64,000 bases of DNA from contig NZ_JAHCDI010000004.1 of assembly GCF_019697375.1 (NCBI RefSeq), forward strand, positions 4,327,324 to 4,391,323. Reading direction: 5' to 3'. Position numbers and translations under genes: made by a program. Shown here piece after piece: positions 56,983 through 64,000 of the stretch; position 1 is the first letter of the stretch; the number at the start of each line of letters is the position of its first letter. Source of the DNA: Micromonospora tarapacensis. Its GTDB lineage: Bacteria > Actinomycetota > Actinomycetes > Mycobacteriales > Micromonosporaceae. Below the pieces are notes generated by a model that was not told the origin of the DNA, did no database searches, and was given only the letters and a program-made list of their open reading frames with translations.

Positions 56983-57698
56983 GCCGTCACCGCTGCGGTG
57001 AGTTCGCCGCGCAGCCGGCGTAGGGCCGCGCGGGCCTGGTCACGGGTCTGCTCGCCGACCGGACGGGTGGCGTACCGGGCCTCGCGGTAGACCTGCGCGA
57101 ACTCGGCCAGCACGTCGGCGCTGACGATCGCCGGCACTCCCGTGGACGGGTCACCGCGCAGCAGCCGGGTGACCAGGTCGGTGGGGGTGTCGCCGGCCAG
57201 CCGGGACACGCCGGCACCGGCGGCTGCCTCTTCGAGGCGTACCCAGCAGGCGATCACCGCCGTGCGCGGGTCGGTGGCGCGGTCGTCCAGCTCGACCAGG
57301 CCGGCGTCGACGGCCGCCACCACCTCGGCCGCGGTGCCCCCGGTGCCGCGCCGGGTCGGCTGCGCCGGCAGTGCCCGGGTGACCCGGCGGGCCACCCCCC
57401 GCATCAGGACCCAGGCCAGGTAGCCGAGGACGGCGAGCAGCGCCAGCCCGAGCAGCACCAGCGCCGCCGTGCCGAGCCAGGACGGGATCTCGGTGCGGGT
57501 CTGCTCGGCGGCCTCCCGGGGCTCTGCCGGGATCGACGGGCGCGGGTCACCGCTGGGGTATTCCAGGACGAAAGGCGCATCCTTCGCGCCGGGCGGGATC
57601 CGGCTCGCGCCGATCGAGGAGTTCGCGGCGGCCAGGGCGGCGGCGGCGAGCAGGGCAACCACCGCCGCCACCGGCCACCACCTGCGCACGACGTCCAT
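56979..57698 (-). CDS. DUF4129 protein
   Basis: The 239-residue protein has an N-terminal span (WWPVAAVVALLAAAALAAA), an external Pro-rich part, a second span (GTAALVLLGLALLAVLGYLAWVL) and a cytoplasmic DUF4129 domain (AVIACWVRLEEAAAGAGVSR to FAQVYREARYATRPVGEQTR). ATG 57698 follows GGAGG. It leads the MoxR operon. Confidence 0.85.
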   Translation of the reverse strand: MDVVRRWWPVAAVVALLAAAALAAANSSIGASRIPPGAKDAPFVLEYPSGDPRPSIPAEPREAAEQTRTEIPSWLGTAALVLLGLALLAVLGYLAWVLMRGVARRVTRALPAQPTRRGTGGTAAEVVAAVDAGLVELDDRATDPRTAVIACWVRLEEAAAGAGVSRLAGDTPTDLVTRLLRGDPSTGVPAIVSADVLAEFAQVYREARYATRPVGEQTRDQARAALRRLRGELTAAVTA

Positions 57699-57774
57699 CC
57701 GGCTACCTCCGGCCCGGCCGGGCGTGCGGCCGGCAGTCACGCCTACCGTCCGCCATTGTCACCGCCCCGCAGCC

Positions 57775-58515
57775 TCAGTCGACCCCGGCCAATCGTTTCG
57801 CCCGGGCGAACACATCGTCCAGCATCCCTGGTGTCAGCCGCCCGGTGAAGGTGTTCTGCTGGCTGACGTGATAACAGCCGAGCAGTTCCGGTACGGCCGT
57901 GCCGGACCAGTGTGCCCCATGACCGAACGGTGGGCGCGGGGTGGGCGGACGGAGGCCGTACACCGCACGCAACGCCGGCCACCAGGCGGCCCAGGCGAAG
58001 GCACCGAGCGCCACCACCACCCGCAGCGACGGCCGGAGCAGTTCGACCTCCCGGTGCAACCAGGGTGCGCAGGTGTCCCGCTCGGCCGGGGTCGGCTTGT
58101 TGTCCGGCGGGGCGCAGCGCACGGCGGCGAAGATCCGCGTCTGCCGCAGCGCCAGCCCGTCGTCGGCGGCCACACTTGTCGGTTGGTTGGCCAGGCCGGC
58201 GCGGTGCAGCGCGGCGAAGAGGACGTCGCCGGAGCGGTCGCCGGTGAAGACCCGCCCGGTGCGGTTACCGCCGTGCGCGGCGGGAGCCAGGCCGAGGATC
58301 GCGATCCGGGCCGCGGGATCACCGAAGCCGGGCACCGGCCGCCCCCAGTACTCCTGGTCACGGAACGCCGCCCGCCTCGTGCGGGCCACCTCCTCCCGCC
58401 AGTCGACCAGCCGGGGGCAGGCGAAGCAGTCGGCGACGGCCGCGTCGAGGTCGGCCAGGTCGGCCGCGCGCGCCGCACGGGCGACGACCTCGCGTGAGGT
58501 ATGCGACTCAACCAA
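57775..58515 (-). CDS. udgB: Uracil-DNA glycosylase, family 5 (UdgB)
   Basis: The roughly 246-residue protein has four-iron-cluster cysteines starting at [15 protein letters not shown], motif A in [20 protein letters not shown] and motif B in [19 protein letters not shown]. These identify the thermophile/actinobacterial UdgB group, which removes uracil and hypoxanthine from DNA. TTG 58515 overlaps the dienelactone hydrolase stop by eight bases and is the only start that fits before the conserved region; no good ribosome binding site is seen. Confidence 0.87.
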   Translation of the reverse strand: MVESHTSREVVARAARAADLADLDAAVADCFACPRLVDWREEVARTRRAAFRDQEYWGRPVPGFGDPAARIAILGLAPAAHGGNRTGRVFTGDRSGDVLFAALHRAGLANQPTSVAADDGLALRQTRIFAAVRCAPPDNKPTPAERDTCAPWLHREVELLRPSLRVVVALGAFAWAAWWPALRAVYGLRPPTPRPPFGHGAHWSGTAVPELLGCYHVSQQNTFTGRLTPGMLDDVFARAKRLAGVD

Positions 58516-59194
58516 GCTTGGCCCGGAAGAGTTCGAGGGTACGCGCCCAGGCGCTGGTGGCGGCCCGCCGATCGAACTTCTCGGGCCGGTCCTCGTTGAA
58601 GAAGGCGTGCGCGGTGCCTGGATAGTCGTGCAGCTGGCAGGTGCCGCCGGCGTTCTCGATGGCCCGCCGTACCGCCTGCATGCCCGGGTCGGCGGAGGTG
58701 CCGTCCGCCTCCGAACAGTGCACGAGCGCGTCCTTGCCCGCGTAGTCGGTCCACTCGGCGCGCATGCCCTCCCACGGCAGCCGTGGATAGAAGGCCGTGG
58801 TGGCGACGATCCGCTCGGAGAAACTCGCCGACCACAGCGCCAGGCTCGCACCGGCGCAGAATCCCGCGCAACCGACCTTGCCGGTGACCTCGATGCGGCC
58901 GGCGAGGTAGTCGGCGGCGGCGGCGATCTCGCGCGCCGTCTCGTCCATCTGTGGTCCGTTCAGCATCTGCCGGGGCTCGCTCGGCCTACCGGCCGGCTCG
59001 CCGCGGCGGAAGTCCGGCGCGAGGGCGACGAAGCCCGCCTCGGCGAAGCGGTCCACCACCGACCGGATGTGGGGCACCAGACCCCACCAGTCCTGGATGA
59101 CGATCACCGCCGGGCTGGCCGTGCCGGTGGCGGGTATCGCGAGATATCCCTCACCCGTACCAGAATCGCCACGGTAGGTCACCATCTCGCCCAT
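58508..59194 (-). CDS. Dienelactone hydrolase family protein
   Basis: The 228-residue alpha/beta hydrolase has the nucleophile cysteine in [15 protein letters not shown], Asp in [13 protein letters not shown] and His in [15 protein letters not shown], plus the early [17 protein letters not shown]. It probably hydrolyses a lactone or ester; the natural substrate is unknown. ATG 59194 is preceded by GGAGGA. The gene overlaps udgB. Confidence 0.88.
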   Translation of the reverse strand: MGEMVTYRGDSGTGEGYLAIPATGTASPAVIVIQDWWGLVPHIRSVVDRFAEAGFVALAPDFRRGEPAGRPSEPRQMLNGPQMDETAREIAAAADYLAGRIEVTGKVGCAGFCAGASLALWSASFSERIVATTAFYPRLPWEGMRAEWTDYAGKDALVHCSEADGTSADPGMQAVRRAIENAGGTCQLHDYPGTAHAFFNEDRPEKFDRRAATSAWARTLELFRAKLG

Positions 59195-59399
59195 CGGCCC
59201 GTCCTCCTAGCGGTCAGTCATCGTTGGCTGGTCGCCCAGTGGTCTTACGTGCCGGTAGCCTGCCACGCGGTGACCGCCGCGGGAAGACGCCGGAACAGTG
59301 GCATTCACCTCCCGTTCGCATCGCCACAGGGGTGGACACGCCGACGGCGGCGCGGACCTGCCGCGCCGCCGTCGACACCGGATGGATGCCCGGTCGTCG

Positions 59400-59894
59400 T
59401 CAGACCTTCTTGGTGAGGCAGAGCAGGTAGCCGGTGCCGCCGGGCTTGATGTTGTAGAAGACGAAGTACTCGTCCTCGTTGACGTACGGCTCGCACGCCT
59501 CCCCGGAGCTGGCCTGTGCCTCGGTCTGGCCGTCGACCCGGCCGACCACGTTGTACACGGCGGCGGTGTCGGTGCACGGAACCACCTTCGCGCCGTCGAC
59601 CTCGACCTCCTCGTCGCCGATCGCCTCGGACAACTCGGCGATGCAGTCACCGGCCTTCGCCTCGGCCGCCTCGTCGGAGTCGAAGAAGCCGGCCAGGCCG
59701 AACTTCAGACCCGCCACGACCGCGAACGCGACGATCGCGCCGACGACGCCGAGCAACTTCTTCCTGCCACCGGACTTCTGCTCCGGCTCGACCGGCGACG
59801 CCGGCTGCGCGCCCGCCTCCCCGAGAGATGCCGGCGCGCTCGACGGGGTCTGCGGAGCGTCCGGCGCGGGGGGCGGTGCGACCTGCTCTGACAC
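59400..59894 (-). CDS. Membrane-anchored LppU/SCO3897-like protein
   Basis: The 164-residue protein from GTG 59894 (GGAGG upstream) has a Pro/Ala-rich cytoplasmic part, one membrane span (KLLGVVGAIVAFAVVAGLKF) and an external domain with cysteines in AGDCIAEL, VVPCTDTAAVYNVVGRVD, GEACEPYVNEDEYFVF and GYLLCLTKKV. The spacing suggests two disulfides. This is the pattern of LppU-type actinobacterial proteins of unknown role. Confidence 0.75.
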   Translation of the reverse strand: MSEQVAPPPAPDAPQTPSSAPASLGEAGAQPASPVEPEQKSGGRKKLLGVVGAIVAFAVVAGLKFGLAGFFDSDEAAEAKAGDCIAELSEAIGDEEVEVDGAKVVPCTDTAAVYNVVGRVDGQTEAQASSGEACEPYVNEDEYFVFYNIKPGGTGYLLCLTKKV

Positions 59895-60006
59895 TGATTT
59901 TCCTCCAAGGGTGGATGAGCAGACGACACCGTAAGCGATCATGGGTCCGGCCCGTTGCCCCGCCGACCTCATCCGTTCAGCTATTTCCCAGGCTCGCGTC
60001 GTGCGG

Positions 60007-60957
60007 TCAGACGGGCCGGGCGAGGCTCCAGGCGATGCCGTCGAGGATGTCGTGCTCGGAGGCGACCACCGCCGCCATGCCCGCCCGTTCCATGATCACG
60101 CGGAGCACCAGCGCCCCGGCGCCGATCACGTCGGCCCGACCGGGGTGCATCACCGGGACGGCCAGCCGCTGATCACGGGTCATCGTTAGCAGCTCGGCGG
60201 TCACCTGCGCCACCCGCTCGTACGACACCCGGGCGTGGTGGATGCGGGCCGGGTCGTACCCGGTGAGCCCCTGGGCGATCGCGACCACGGTGGTGACCGA
60301 ACCGGCGAGCCCGACCAGCGTGGCCGCCTCCCGCCCCGGCACGGCGGCCAGCGCCCGGTCCACCGCGACCGCGATGTCGGCCTGCGCGGCGACGACCTCG
60401 TCCAGGCCGGGCGGGTCGCCGTGCAGGTGCCGCTCGGTCATCCGGACGCAGCCGATGTCCACCGAGATCGCCGCGTCGACACCACCGCCACGGCTGCCGA
60501 CGACCAACTCGGTCGAGCCGCCGCCGATGTCGACCACCAGGTACGGCGACGCGGCCCCGGCCGGCAGCCCGCGCACCGCACCGGTGAAGGAGAGCCGGGC
60601 CTCCTCGTCGCCACTGACCACCTCGGGCGCGACGCCGAGGGTCTGCGCCACCATCTCCCGGAAGTCGGCCGCGTTGTCGGCGTCCCGGCTGGCCGAGGTG
60701 GCACACATCCGCACCCGCTCGGCGCCCAACTTCTCGATCTCGGTGGCGTAGTCGGCGAGCGCGACCCGCGTCCGCTCGATCGCCTCCGGGGCCAGCCGGC
60801 CGGTCCTGTCGACCCCCTGCCCCAGCCGGACGATCTCCATCCGTCGGCTCACGTCCACCAGCGGCGCGGACGGCCCGGCCGACGGGTCGGGCAGGTCGGC
60901 GACCAGCAACCGGATCGAGTTGGTGCCACAGTCGATGGCGGCCACGCGCGTCGTCAC
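60007..60957 (-). CDS. ppx: Ppx/GppA exopolyphosphatase
   Basis: The 316-residue protein has the phosphate loop AAIDCGTNSIRLLVADL, the SASRDADNAADF segment, SGDEEARLSFTGAVRGL and the second nucleotide loop VVDIGGGSTELVVGS. It hydrolyses polyphosphate or pppGpp. GTG 60957 is the start. In many actinobacteria ppx follows DUF501 and divIC; here XRE-type genes and a palindromic element are inserted between. Confidence 0.92.
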   Translation of the reverse strand: MTTRVAAIDCGTNSIRLLVADLPDPSAGPSAPLVDVSRRMEIVRLGQGVDRTGRLAPEAIERTRVALADYATEIEKLGAERVRMCATSASRDADNAADFREMVAQTLGVAPEVVSGDEEARLSFTGAVRGLPAGAASPYLVVDIGGGSTELVVGSRGGGVDAAISVDIGCVRMTERHLHGDPPGLDEVVAAQADIAVAVDRALAAVPGREAATLVGLAGSVTTVVAIAQGLTGYDPARIHHARVSYERVAQVTAELLTMTRDQRLAVPVMHPGRADVIGAGALVLRVIMERAGMAAVVASEHDILDGIAWSLARPV

Positions 60958-61003
60958 GCCGGAACCCTACAGCGCCACGTCGCCCGCAACGCCTAGTCGC
61001 CGA

Positions 61004-61264
61004 TCACGTCCCGCCCGGCGTTCCGTCTCCGCCGCGCCCAGCCGACAACCGGTCGAACAGCGCCTTGGGCTCGGGGCCGTCATGCGGGTTGAGGTGGTAG
61101 AGGTCGCGCATGGCCTCGTACATCAGGCCGGCGAGGTAGATCGCCAGGCCGGCGGGGTTCCGGTCGAACTCGGCGCAGAGCAGGAGCCGCGCCTCAGCGC
61201 AGGGCCAGGGCTGTCCGCCGACCCGACAGCACCACATCGGCCGCAACGGGGGTGTGCGGGACAT
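61004..61264 (-). CDS. Small protein of the XRE/DUF397 neighbourhood, 86 aa
   Basis: From ATG 61264 the product reads MSRTPPLRPMWCCRVGGQPW, then PCAEARLLLCAEFDRNPAGL, AIYLAGLMYEAMRDLYHLNP and HDGPEPKALFDRL. A WCC-x5-PWPC cysteine cluster precedes two helices. Short proteins of this kind recur near DUF5753/DUF397 genes in actinobacteria and are sometimes labelled flavin reductase without support. The cysteines suggest metal binding. Function unknown. Confidence 0.7.
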   Translation of the reverse strand: MSRTPPLRPMWCCRVGGQPWPCAEARLLLCAEFDRNPAGLAIYLAGLMYEAMRDLYHLNPHDGPEPKALFDRLSAGRGGDGTPGGT

Positions 61265-61328
61265 TCGGCCCGGCGGCGTGCGGGTGCTCGGAGCGGCCCC
61301 CGACCCGGCGTTGCCAGCTTCGTGGTGA

Positions 61329-61514
61329 TCATCTGTGTCCACCGGTTGCCCGCCACTGCTGGCCGAGGGTGAGCCAGCCGGGGCGGCCGGGGCGCGGAAG
61401 CGGCAACGGCTGCGTCGGCTCACGCATCCACTCGGGTAGGTGGGTGCCGCGTCGGCGTTGCGGCAGGACGGTGAGGACCACCGTCGGGCAGCTCGCGACA
61501 TCTGTGCAGTTCAC
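61329..61514 (-). CDS. Small Trp/Pro-rich protein, 61 aa
   Basis: GTG 61514 opens MNCTDVASCPTVVLTVLPQR followed by THLPEWMREPTQPLPLPRPG and GWLTLGQQWRATGGHR. Two cysteines sit in CTDVASCP. Codon use fits a gene and the frame lies directly upstream of, and in line with, the 86-aa gene. No clear ribosome binding site is present. It is divergent from the XRE gene, 60 bp away. Confidence 0.5.
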   Translation of the reverse strand: MNCTDVASCPTVVLTVLPQRRRGTHLPEWMREPTQPLPLPRPGRPGWLTLGQQWRATGGHR

Positions 61515-61574
61515 GGGAGCGAGAGGGCCGACTTGACGAGCCGTCGGGCGGAATTGGGCAGAGGTGAGGAATTG

Positions 61575-62393
61575 ATGAGCAACGCGATCGACTACGTACG
61601 CGAGGAACTGCGCCTGCTCCGGGCTCACCTCCGGATGAGCCAGGACGAATTCGGCCGCGTCATCGGCTACTCCGGATCACACGCCAGCTCGGTTGAGACC
61701 GGCGGCCGGCCGCCCACGAAGGACTACATGCTCGCCGTCGACCGCGCCCACGACCCGGCCTTCAATGCGGAGGCGGCGGAGGGCAGGTTCACCTGGATGC
61801 TCCGGGAGCTGTCGAAGCTGGAGCAGACACCGTCGTGGCTCCGGGAGTGGATCGAGCTGGAACGCGAGGCGACACTACTGCGCTGGTACGAGCCGGCGTT
61901 CCTGCCCGGCGTCTTCCAAAGGGAGGCGTACGCCCGGGCAACCATGAACGACGGCCTGCTCCTACCCGACCAGATCGAGCAGCGGGTCGCGTCCCGGCTG
62001 GACCGGCAGGCGATCCTCACCCGTGACGTGCCGGTGCCGGTGGTGGCGGTGCTCGACGCGATGGTGCTCCGGCGCGGGATCAACGGCCACCCCGACATCA
62101 CGCGAGAACAGATCGAACACCTGGTCAAGATCTCCGAGCTGCCGCACGTCCAGATCCTCGTGGTGCCCGAGGAGACGGGGATCTGCTCTGGGTTGCAGCG
62201 AGGCTTCATCCTGGCCACCCTGAGCGACGGCTCAGTGGTGGCCCACCTCGACCACCAGGTCCGGGCGCAGATCGTCAACCACACCGACGACCTGGCCACC
62301 CTTCAGCGGACCTGGGAGGCGGTTCGGGGTGAGGCGCTCCCACGCAGGCAGTCCCTCGAACTGATCAAAGAAGCGGCGCAGACATGGACATGA
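61575..62393 (+). CDS. XRE-type regulator with DUF5753
   Basis: The 272-residue protein has an N-terminal helix-turn-helix (ELRLLRAHLRMSQDEFGRVI, GYSGSHASSVETGGRPP) and a C-terminal DUF5753 domain (LLRWYEPAFLPGVFQREAYA, QILVVPEETGICSGLQRGFI). Such proteins are encoded beside DUF397 genes and, in Streptomyces, the WhiJ/BldB-related sets affect development. ATG 61575 has GAGGAA upstream. It overlaps the DUF397 gene by ten bases. Confidence 0.9.
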   Translation: MSNAIDYVREELRLLRAHLRMSQDEFGRVIGYSGSHASSVETGGRPPTKDYMLAVDRAHDPAFNAEAAEGRFTWMLRELSKLEQTPSWLREWIELEREATLLRWYEPAFLPGVFQREAYARATMNDGLLLPDQIEQRVASRLDRQAILTRDVPVPVVAVLDAMVLRRGINGHPDITREQIEHLVKISELPHVQILVVPEETGICSGLQRGFILATLSDGSVVAHLDHQVRAQIVNHTDDLATLQRTWEAVRGEALPRRQSLELIKEAAQTWT

Positions 62394-62584
62394 CAAGTGC
62401 CAGGTGGCGCAAGTCGACCTACTCGGGCAGCAACGGTGGGTCGTGTGTGGAGGTGGCGGACAACCTGACCGGCGTCGTCCTCGTGCGTGACACGAAGGAC
62501 CGCGACGGCGGGACGTTGACCTTCACGCCGACCTCCTGGGCAAGCTTCGTCGGGCTGGCGAAGGAAAGCGCCCCACGCGGCTGA
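62384..62584 (+). CDS. DUF397 protein
   Basis: The 66-residue protein shows the DUF397 pattern ARWRKSTYSGSNGGSCVEVA, then VVLVRDTKDRDGGTLTFTPT and SWASFVGLAKE. It is the usual small partner of DUF5753 XRE proteins and is translationally coupled to the preceding gene. Its action is not known; partner antagonism has been proposed for related pairs. Confidence 0.9.
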   Translation: MDMTSARWRKSTYSGSNGGSCVEVADNLTGVVLVRDTKDRDGGTLTFTPTSWASFVGLAKESAPRG

Positions 62585-62666
62585 CCACACACACCACCCA
62601 GCAGCATGTGGGTGTAGCCCAAGATACTGCGCCTGACCCCTCCCCCTCCCCCCGGAGCCCTCCGCC

Positions 62667-62735
62667 GATCATGCAGTTGTGGTGGGCTCATTGCCCCGTC
62701 GCGGGGCATTTGTGAGGCACCACAACTGCATGATC
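62667..62735. repeat. GATCATGnAGTTG palindromic element, copy 3
   Basis: GATCATGCAGTTGTGGTG (62667-62684) and CACCACAACTGCATGATC (62718-62735) are perfect inverse copies, 18 bp. The 33-base loop contains its own stem (TGCCCC/GGGGCA around GTCGC). C-rich sequence precedes and GGGGTTGGGTGGGG follows. It lies between convergent DUF397 and acetyltransferase genes. The arm is the same as in copy 2 for 16 bases. Confidence 0.82.
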
Positions 62736-62776
62736 GACGAGGGGTTGGGTGGGGCAGCTGCCGGATCTCGTTGGCG

Positions 62777-63316
62777 TCAGAGGCGCAGCAACATCCGGGT
62801 GTTGCCCAGGGTGTTCGGCTTGACCCGCTCCAGGTCGAGAAACTCGGCGACACCCTCGTCGTACGAGCGCAGCAGTTGCTCGTACACCGGGTGCGGCACC
62901 GGAGCGCCGTCGATCTCGGTGAAGCCGAACGAGGCGAAGAACCGGGTCTCGAAGGTCAGCACGAAGATGCGGGCCACCCCCAACTCCCGCGCCGCCCCGA
63001 TCAGCTCGGCGACGATCCGCTGCCCGATCCGCTGCCCCCGGCAGCTCGGGTCGACCGCCACCGTGCGGATCTCGGCCAGGTCCTCCCACATCACGTGCAG
63101 CGCGCCGCAGCCCACCACCATGCCGTCGGAGACCCGGCTGGCGACCCGGAACTCCTGCACGTCCTCGTAGAGCGTCACGGTCGCCTTGCTGAGCAGCCGG
63201 CGATCGTCCGTGTAGGTGTCGACCAGCCGCCGGATCGCCCGGACGTCGGCGGTCCGGGCCCGCCGGAGCACCACCTCACCGGGCACGGCCGCGGTCGGCA
63301 CCGGCTCGGCGCTCAC
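62777..63316 (-). CDS. Amino-acid N-acetyltransferase (short ArgA type)
   Basis: The 179-residue GNAT protein reads VVLRRARTADVRAIRRLVDT, GCGALHVMWEDLAEIRTVAVDP, the acetyl-CoA loop CRGQRIGQRIVAELI and FETRFFASFGFTEID. It matches the short ArgA used by actinobacteria for glutamate acetylation in arginine synthesis. GTG 63316 overlaps the DUF501 stop as GTGA. Confidence 0.85.
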   Translation of the reverse strand: MSAEPVPTAAVPGEVVLRRARTADVRAIRRLVDTYTDDRRLLSKATVTLYEDVQEFRVASRVSDGMVVGCGALHVMWEDLAEIRTVAVDPSCRGQRIGQRIVAELIGAARELGVARIFVLTFETRFFASFGFTEIDGAPVPHPVYEQLLRSYDEGVAEFLDLERVKPNTLGNTRMLLRL

Positions 63317-63870
63317 CCGACCTCCGGCGCGTCGACACAGCGACCCGTCGTCCACCAGGGCTCGACCAGGTCCAGCGTCTCGTCGCCGAACGGGTTCACG
63401 CCCGGCCCCGCGCCGAGCGCGTGCCCGAGCTGGACGTGCAGGCACTTCACCCGGCCGGGCATCCCGCCGGCCGAGATGCCGGCGATCTCGGGCACCTCGG
63501 CGATCGCCTCCCGGCGGGTCAGGTAGTCCTCGTGCGCCGCGCGGTACCGGGCGGCCAGCTCCGGGTCGGTGACCAGCCGCTCGGCCATCTCCCTCATCAG
63601 TCCCGCCGACTCCAGCCGGCTGCACGCGGCGGTCGCCCGGGGACAGGTCAGATAGAACAGCGTCGGGAACGGGGTGCCGTCGGCCAGCCGGGGGGTCGTC
63701 TCCACCACGTCGGGCAGGCCGCAGGGGCAGCGGTGCGCGACCGCCTGGGTGCCGCGGGGCGGGCGTCCGATCTGCGCGGCCACCGCCGCCAGGTCGGCCG
63801 GGGTGGCCGGCTCCCGCGCCGGTGGGGGTACGGAGGCCGCCGCCGGCTCCCGCGGTGGTACGACAGTCAC
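63313..63870 (-). CDS. DUF501 protein
   Basis: The 185-residue protein has a Pro/Ala-rich start and then DUF501 features: VAAQIGRPPRGTQAVAHRCP, CGLPDVVETTPRLADGTPFP, TLFYLTCPRATAACSRLES, GRVKCLHVQLGHALGAGP and NPFGDETLDL. It is conserved next to divIC and ppx in actinobacteria, as here. Function unknown; conserved Cys and His suggest metal binding. Confidence 0.9.
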   Translation of the reverse strand: MTVVPPREPAAASVPPPAREPATPADLAAVAAQIGRPPRGTQAVAHRCPCGLPDVVETTPRLADGTPFPTLFYLTCPRATAACSRLESAGLMREMAERLVTDPELAARYRAAHEDYLTRREAIAEVPEIAGISAGGMPGRVKCLHVQLGHALGAGPGVNPFGDETLDLVEPWWTTGRCVDAPEVG

Positions 63871-63899
63871 GGTGCCATCTCTCGTTCGGTGCTCGGTGC

Positions 63900-64000
63900 T
63901 CAGTCGTCGGTCCGGTTGGCGTCGGCGGCCCGCACGCTCGACCAGAGGGTGTCGTACCAGGGGTCGGGGATGACCGGGTTCGCCGGATCGTCGCCGACCC
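63900..64000 (-). CDS. divIC: C-terminal end of a FtsB/DivIC septum formation initiator (partial)
   Basis: The minus-strand frame at the window edge reads VGDDPANPVIPDPWYDTLWS and then SVRAADANRTDD with TGA at 63902-63900. A PWYDxLW tail is typical of actinobacterial FtsB/DivIC proteins, and the position next to DUF501 agrees. Membrane and coiled-coil parts are beyond the window. Confidence 0.7.
   Translation of the reverse strand, partial: VGDDPANPVIPDPWYDTLWSSVRAADANRTDD

Overview
This window is high-GC actinobacterial chromosome, most likely Micromonospora or another member of the Micromonosporaceae. Supporting this are a mycothiol-conjugate amidase gene, DUF4307, DUF5753/DUF397 and SCO7613-type membrane proteins, many GTG/TTG starts with GGAGG-type ribosome binding sites, a UUA-decoding (bldA-type) tRNA-Leu, and a ppx / DUF501 / divIC order at the right end. 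The genus is an inference.

Region A (about 1-11,660) is accessory DNA. It holds the tail of an ArsR-type regulator, remnants of a type II thioesterase and an ATP-grasp ligase, and a 43-residue secreted-type peptide gene lying antisense inside the 3' end of a large SARP/NB-ARC/TPR regulator gene. A degenerate IS5-type element follows, then a small XRE regulator translationally coupled (TTGA overlap) to a StrR/ParB-like regulator, an adenosine-deaminase-like amidohydrolase, two more transposase scraps, and a complete alanyl-tRNA synthetase gene with an in-frame TTA codon. A 15-bp hairpin terminator closes the region. Three regulators, a possibly duplicated synthetase and broken biosynthetic genes suggest the eroded edge of a specialised-metabolite cluster, possibly with AlaRS-based self-resistance.

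Region B (11,680-35,440) is mostly core: acyl-CoA dehydrogenase, UDP-glucose dehydrogenase, a giant multi-spanning membrane protein, purE/purK, a DUF255 protein, a GGDEF/EAL protein, mca, DUF4307, greA, an operon metB-amidase-DUF4328-ilvA, a HIT protein, msrA and a YCII protein next to a second copy of the msrA 3' end.

Region C (35,490-44,500) holds the three-gene N-acetylglutaminylglutamine amide (NAGGN) osmoprotectant system. It is followed by a leader-peptide/attenuator-like region in front of a ribonuclease Z-like gene, a GNAT acetyltransferase, a 14-bp tandem repeat, cystathionine beta-synthase and DUF1232.

Region D (44,600-64,000) carries two SGNH hydrolases, a thiolase, a Bax-inhibitor-1 protein, tRNA-Leu(UAA), a membrane protein, a type II NADH dehydrogenase, a MoxR/DUF58/DUF4129 operon, uracil-DNA glycosylase, a dienelactone hydrolase, exopolyphosphatase, an XRE(DUF5753)/DUF397 pair with divergent small genes, an ArgA-type acetyltransferase, DUF501 and the tail of divIC.

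Two patterns cross regions. Three intergenic palindromes share a GATCATGnAGTTG arm (23.6, 48.5 and 62.7 kb). At least five otherwise conserved genes carry single frameshifts, mostly at G/C runs, which look more like sequence errors than real gene decay.
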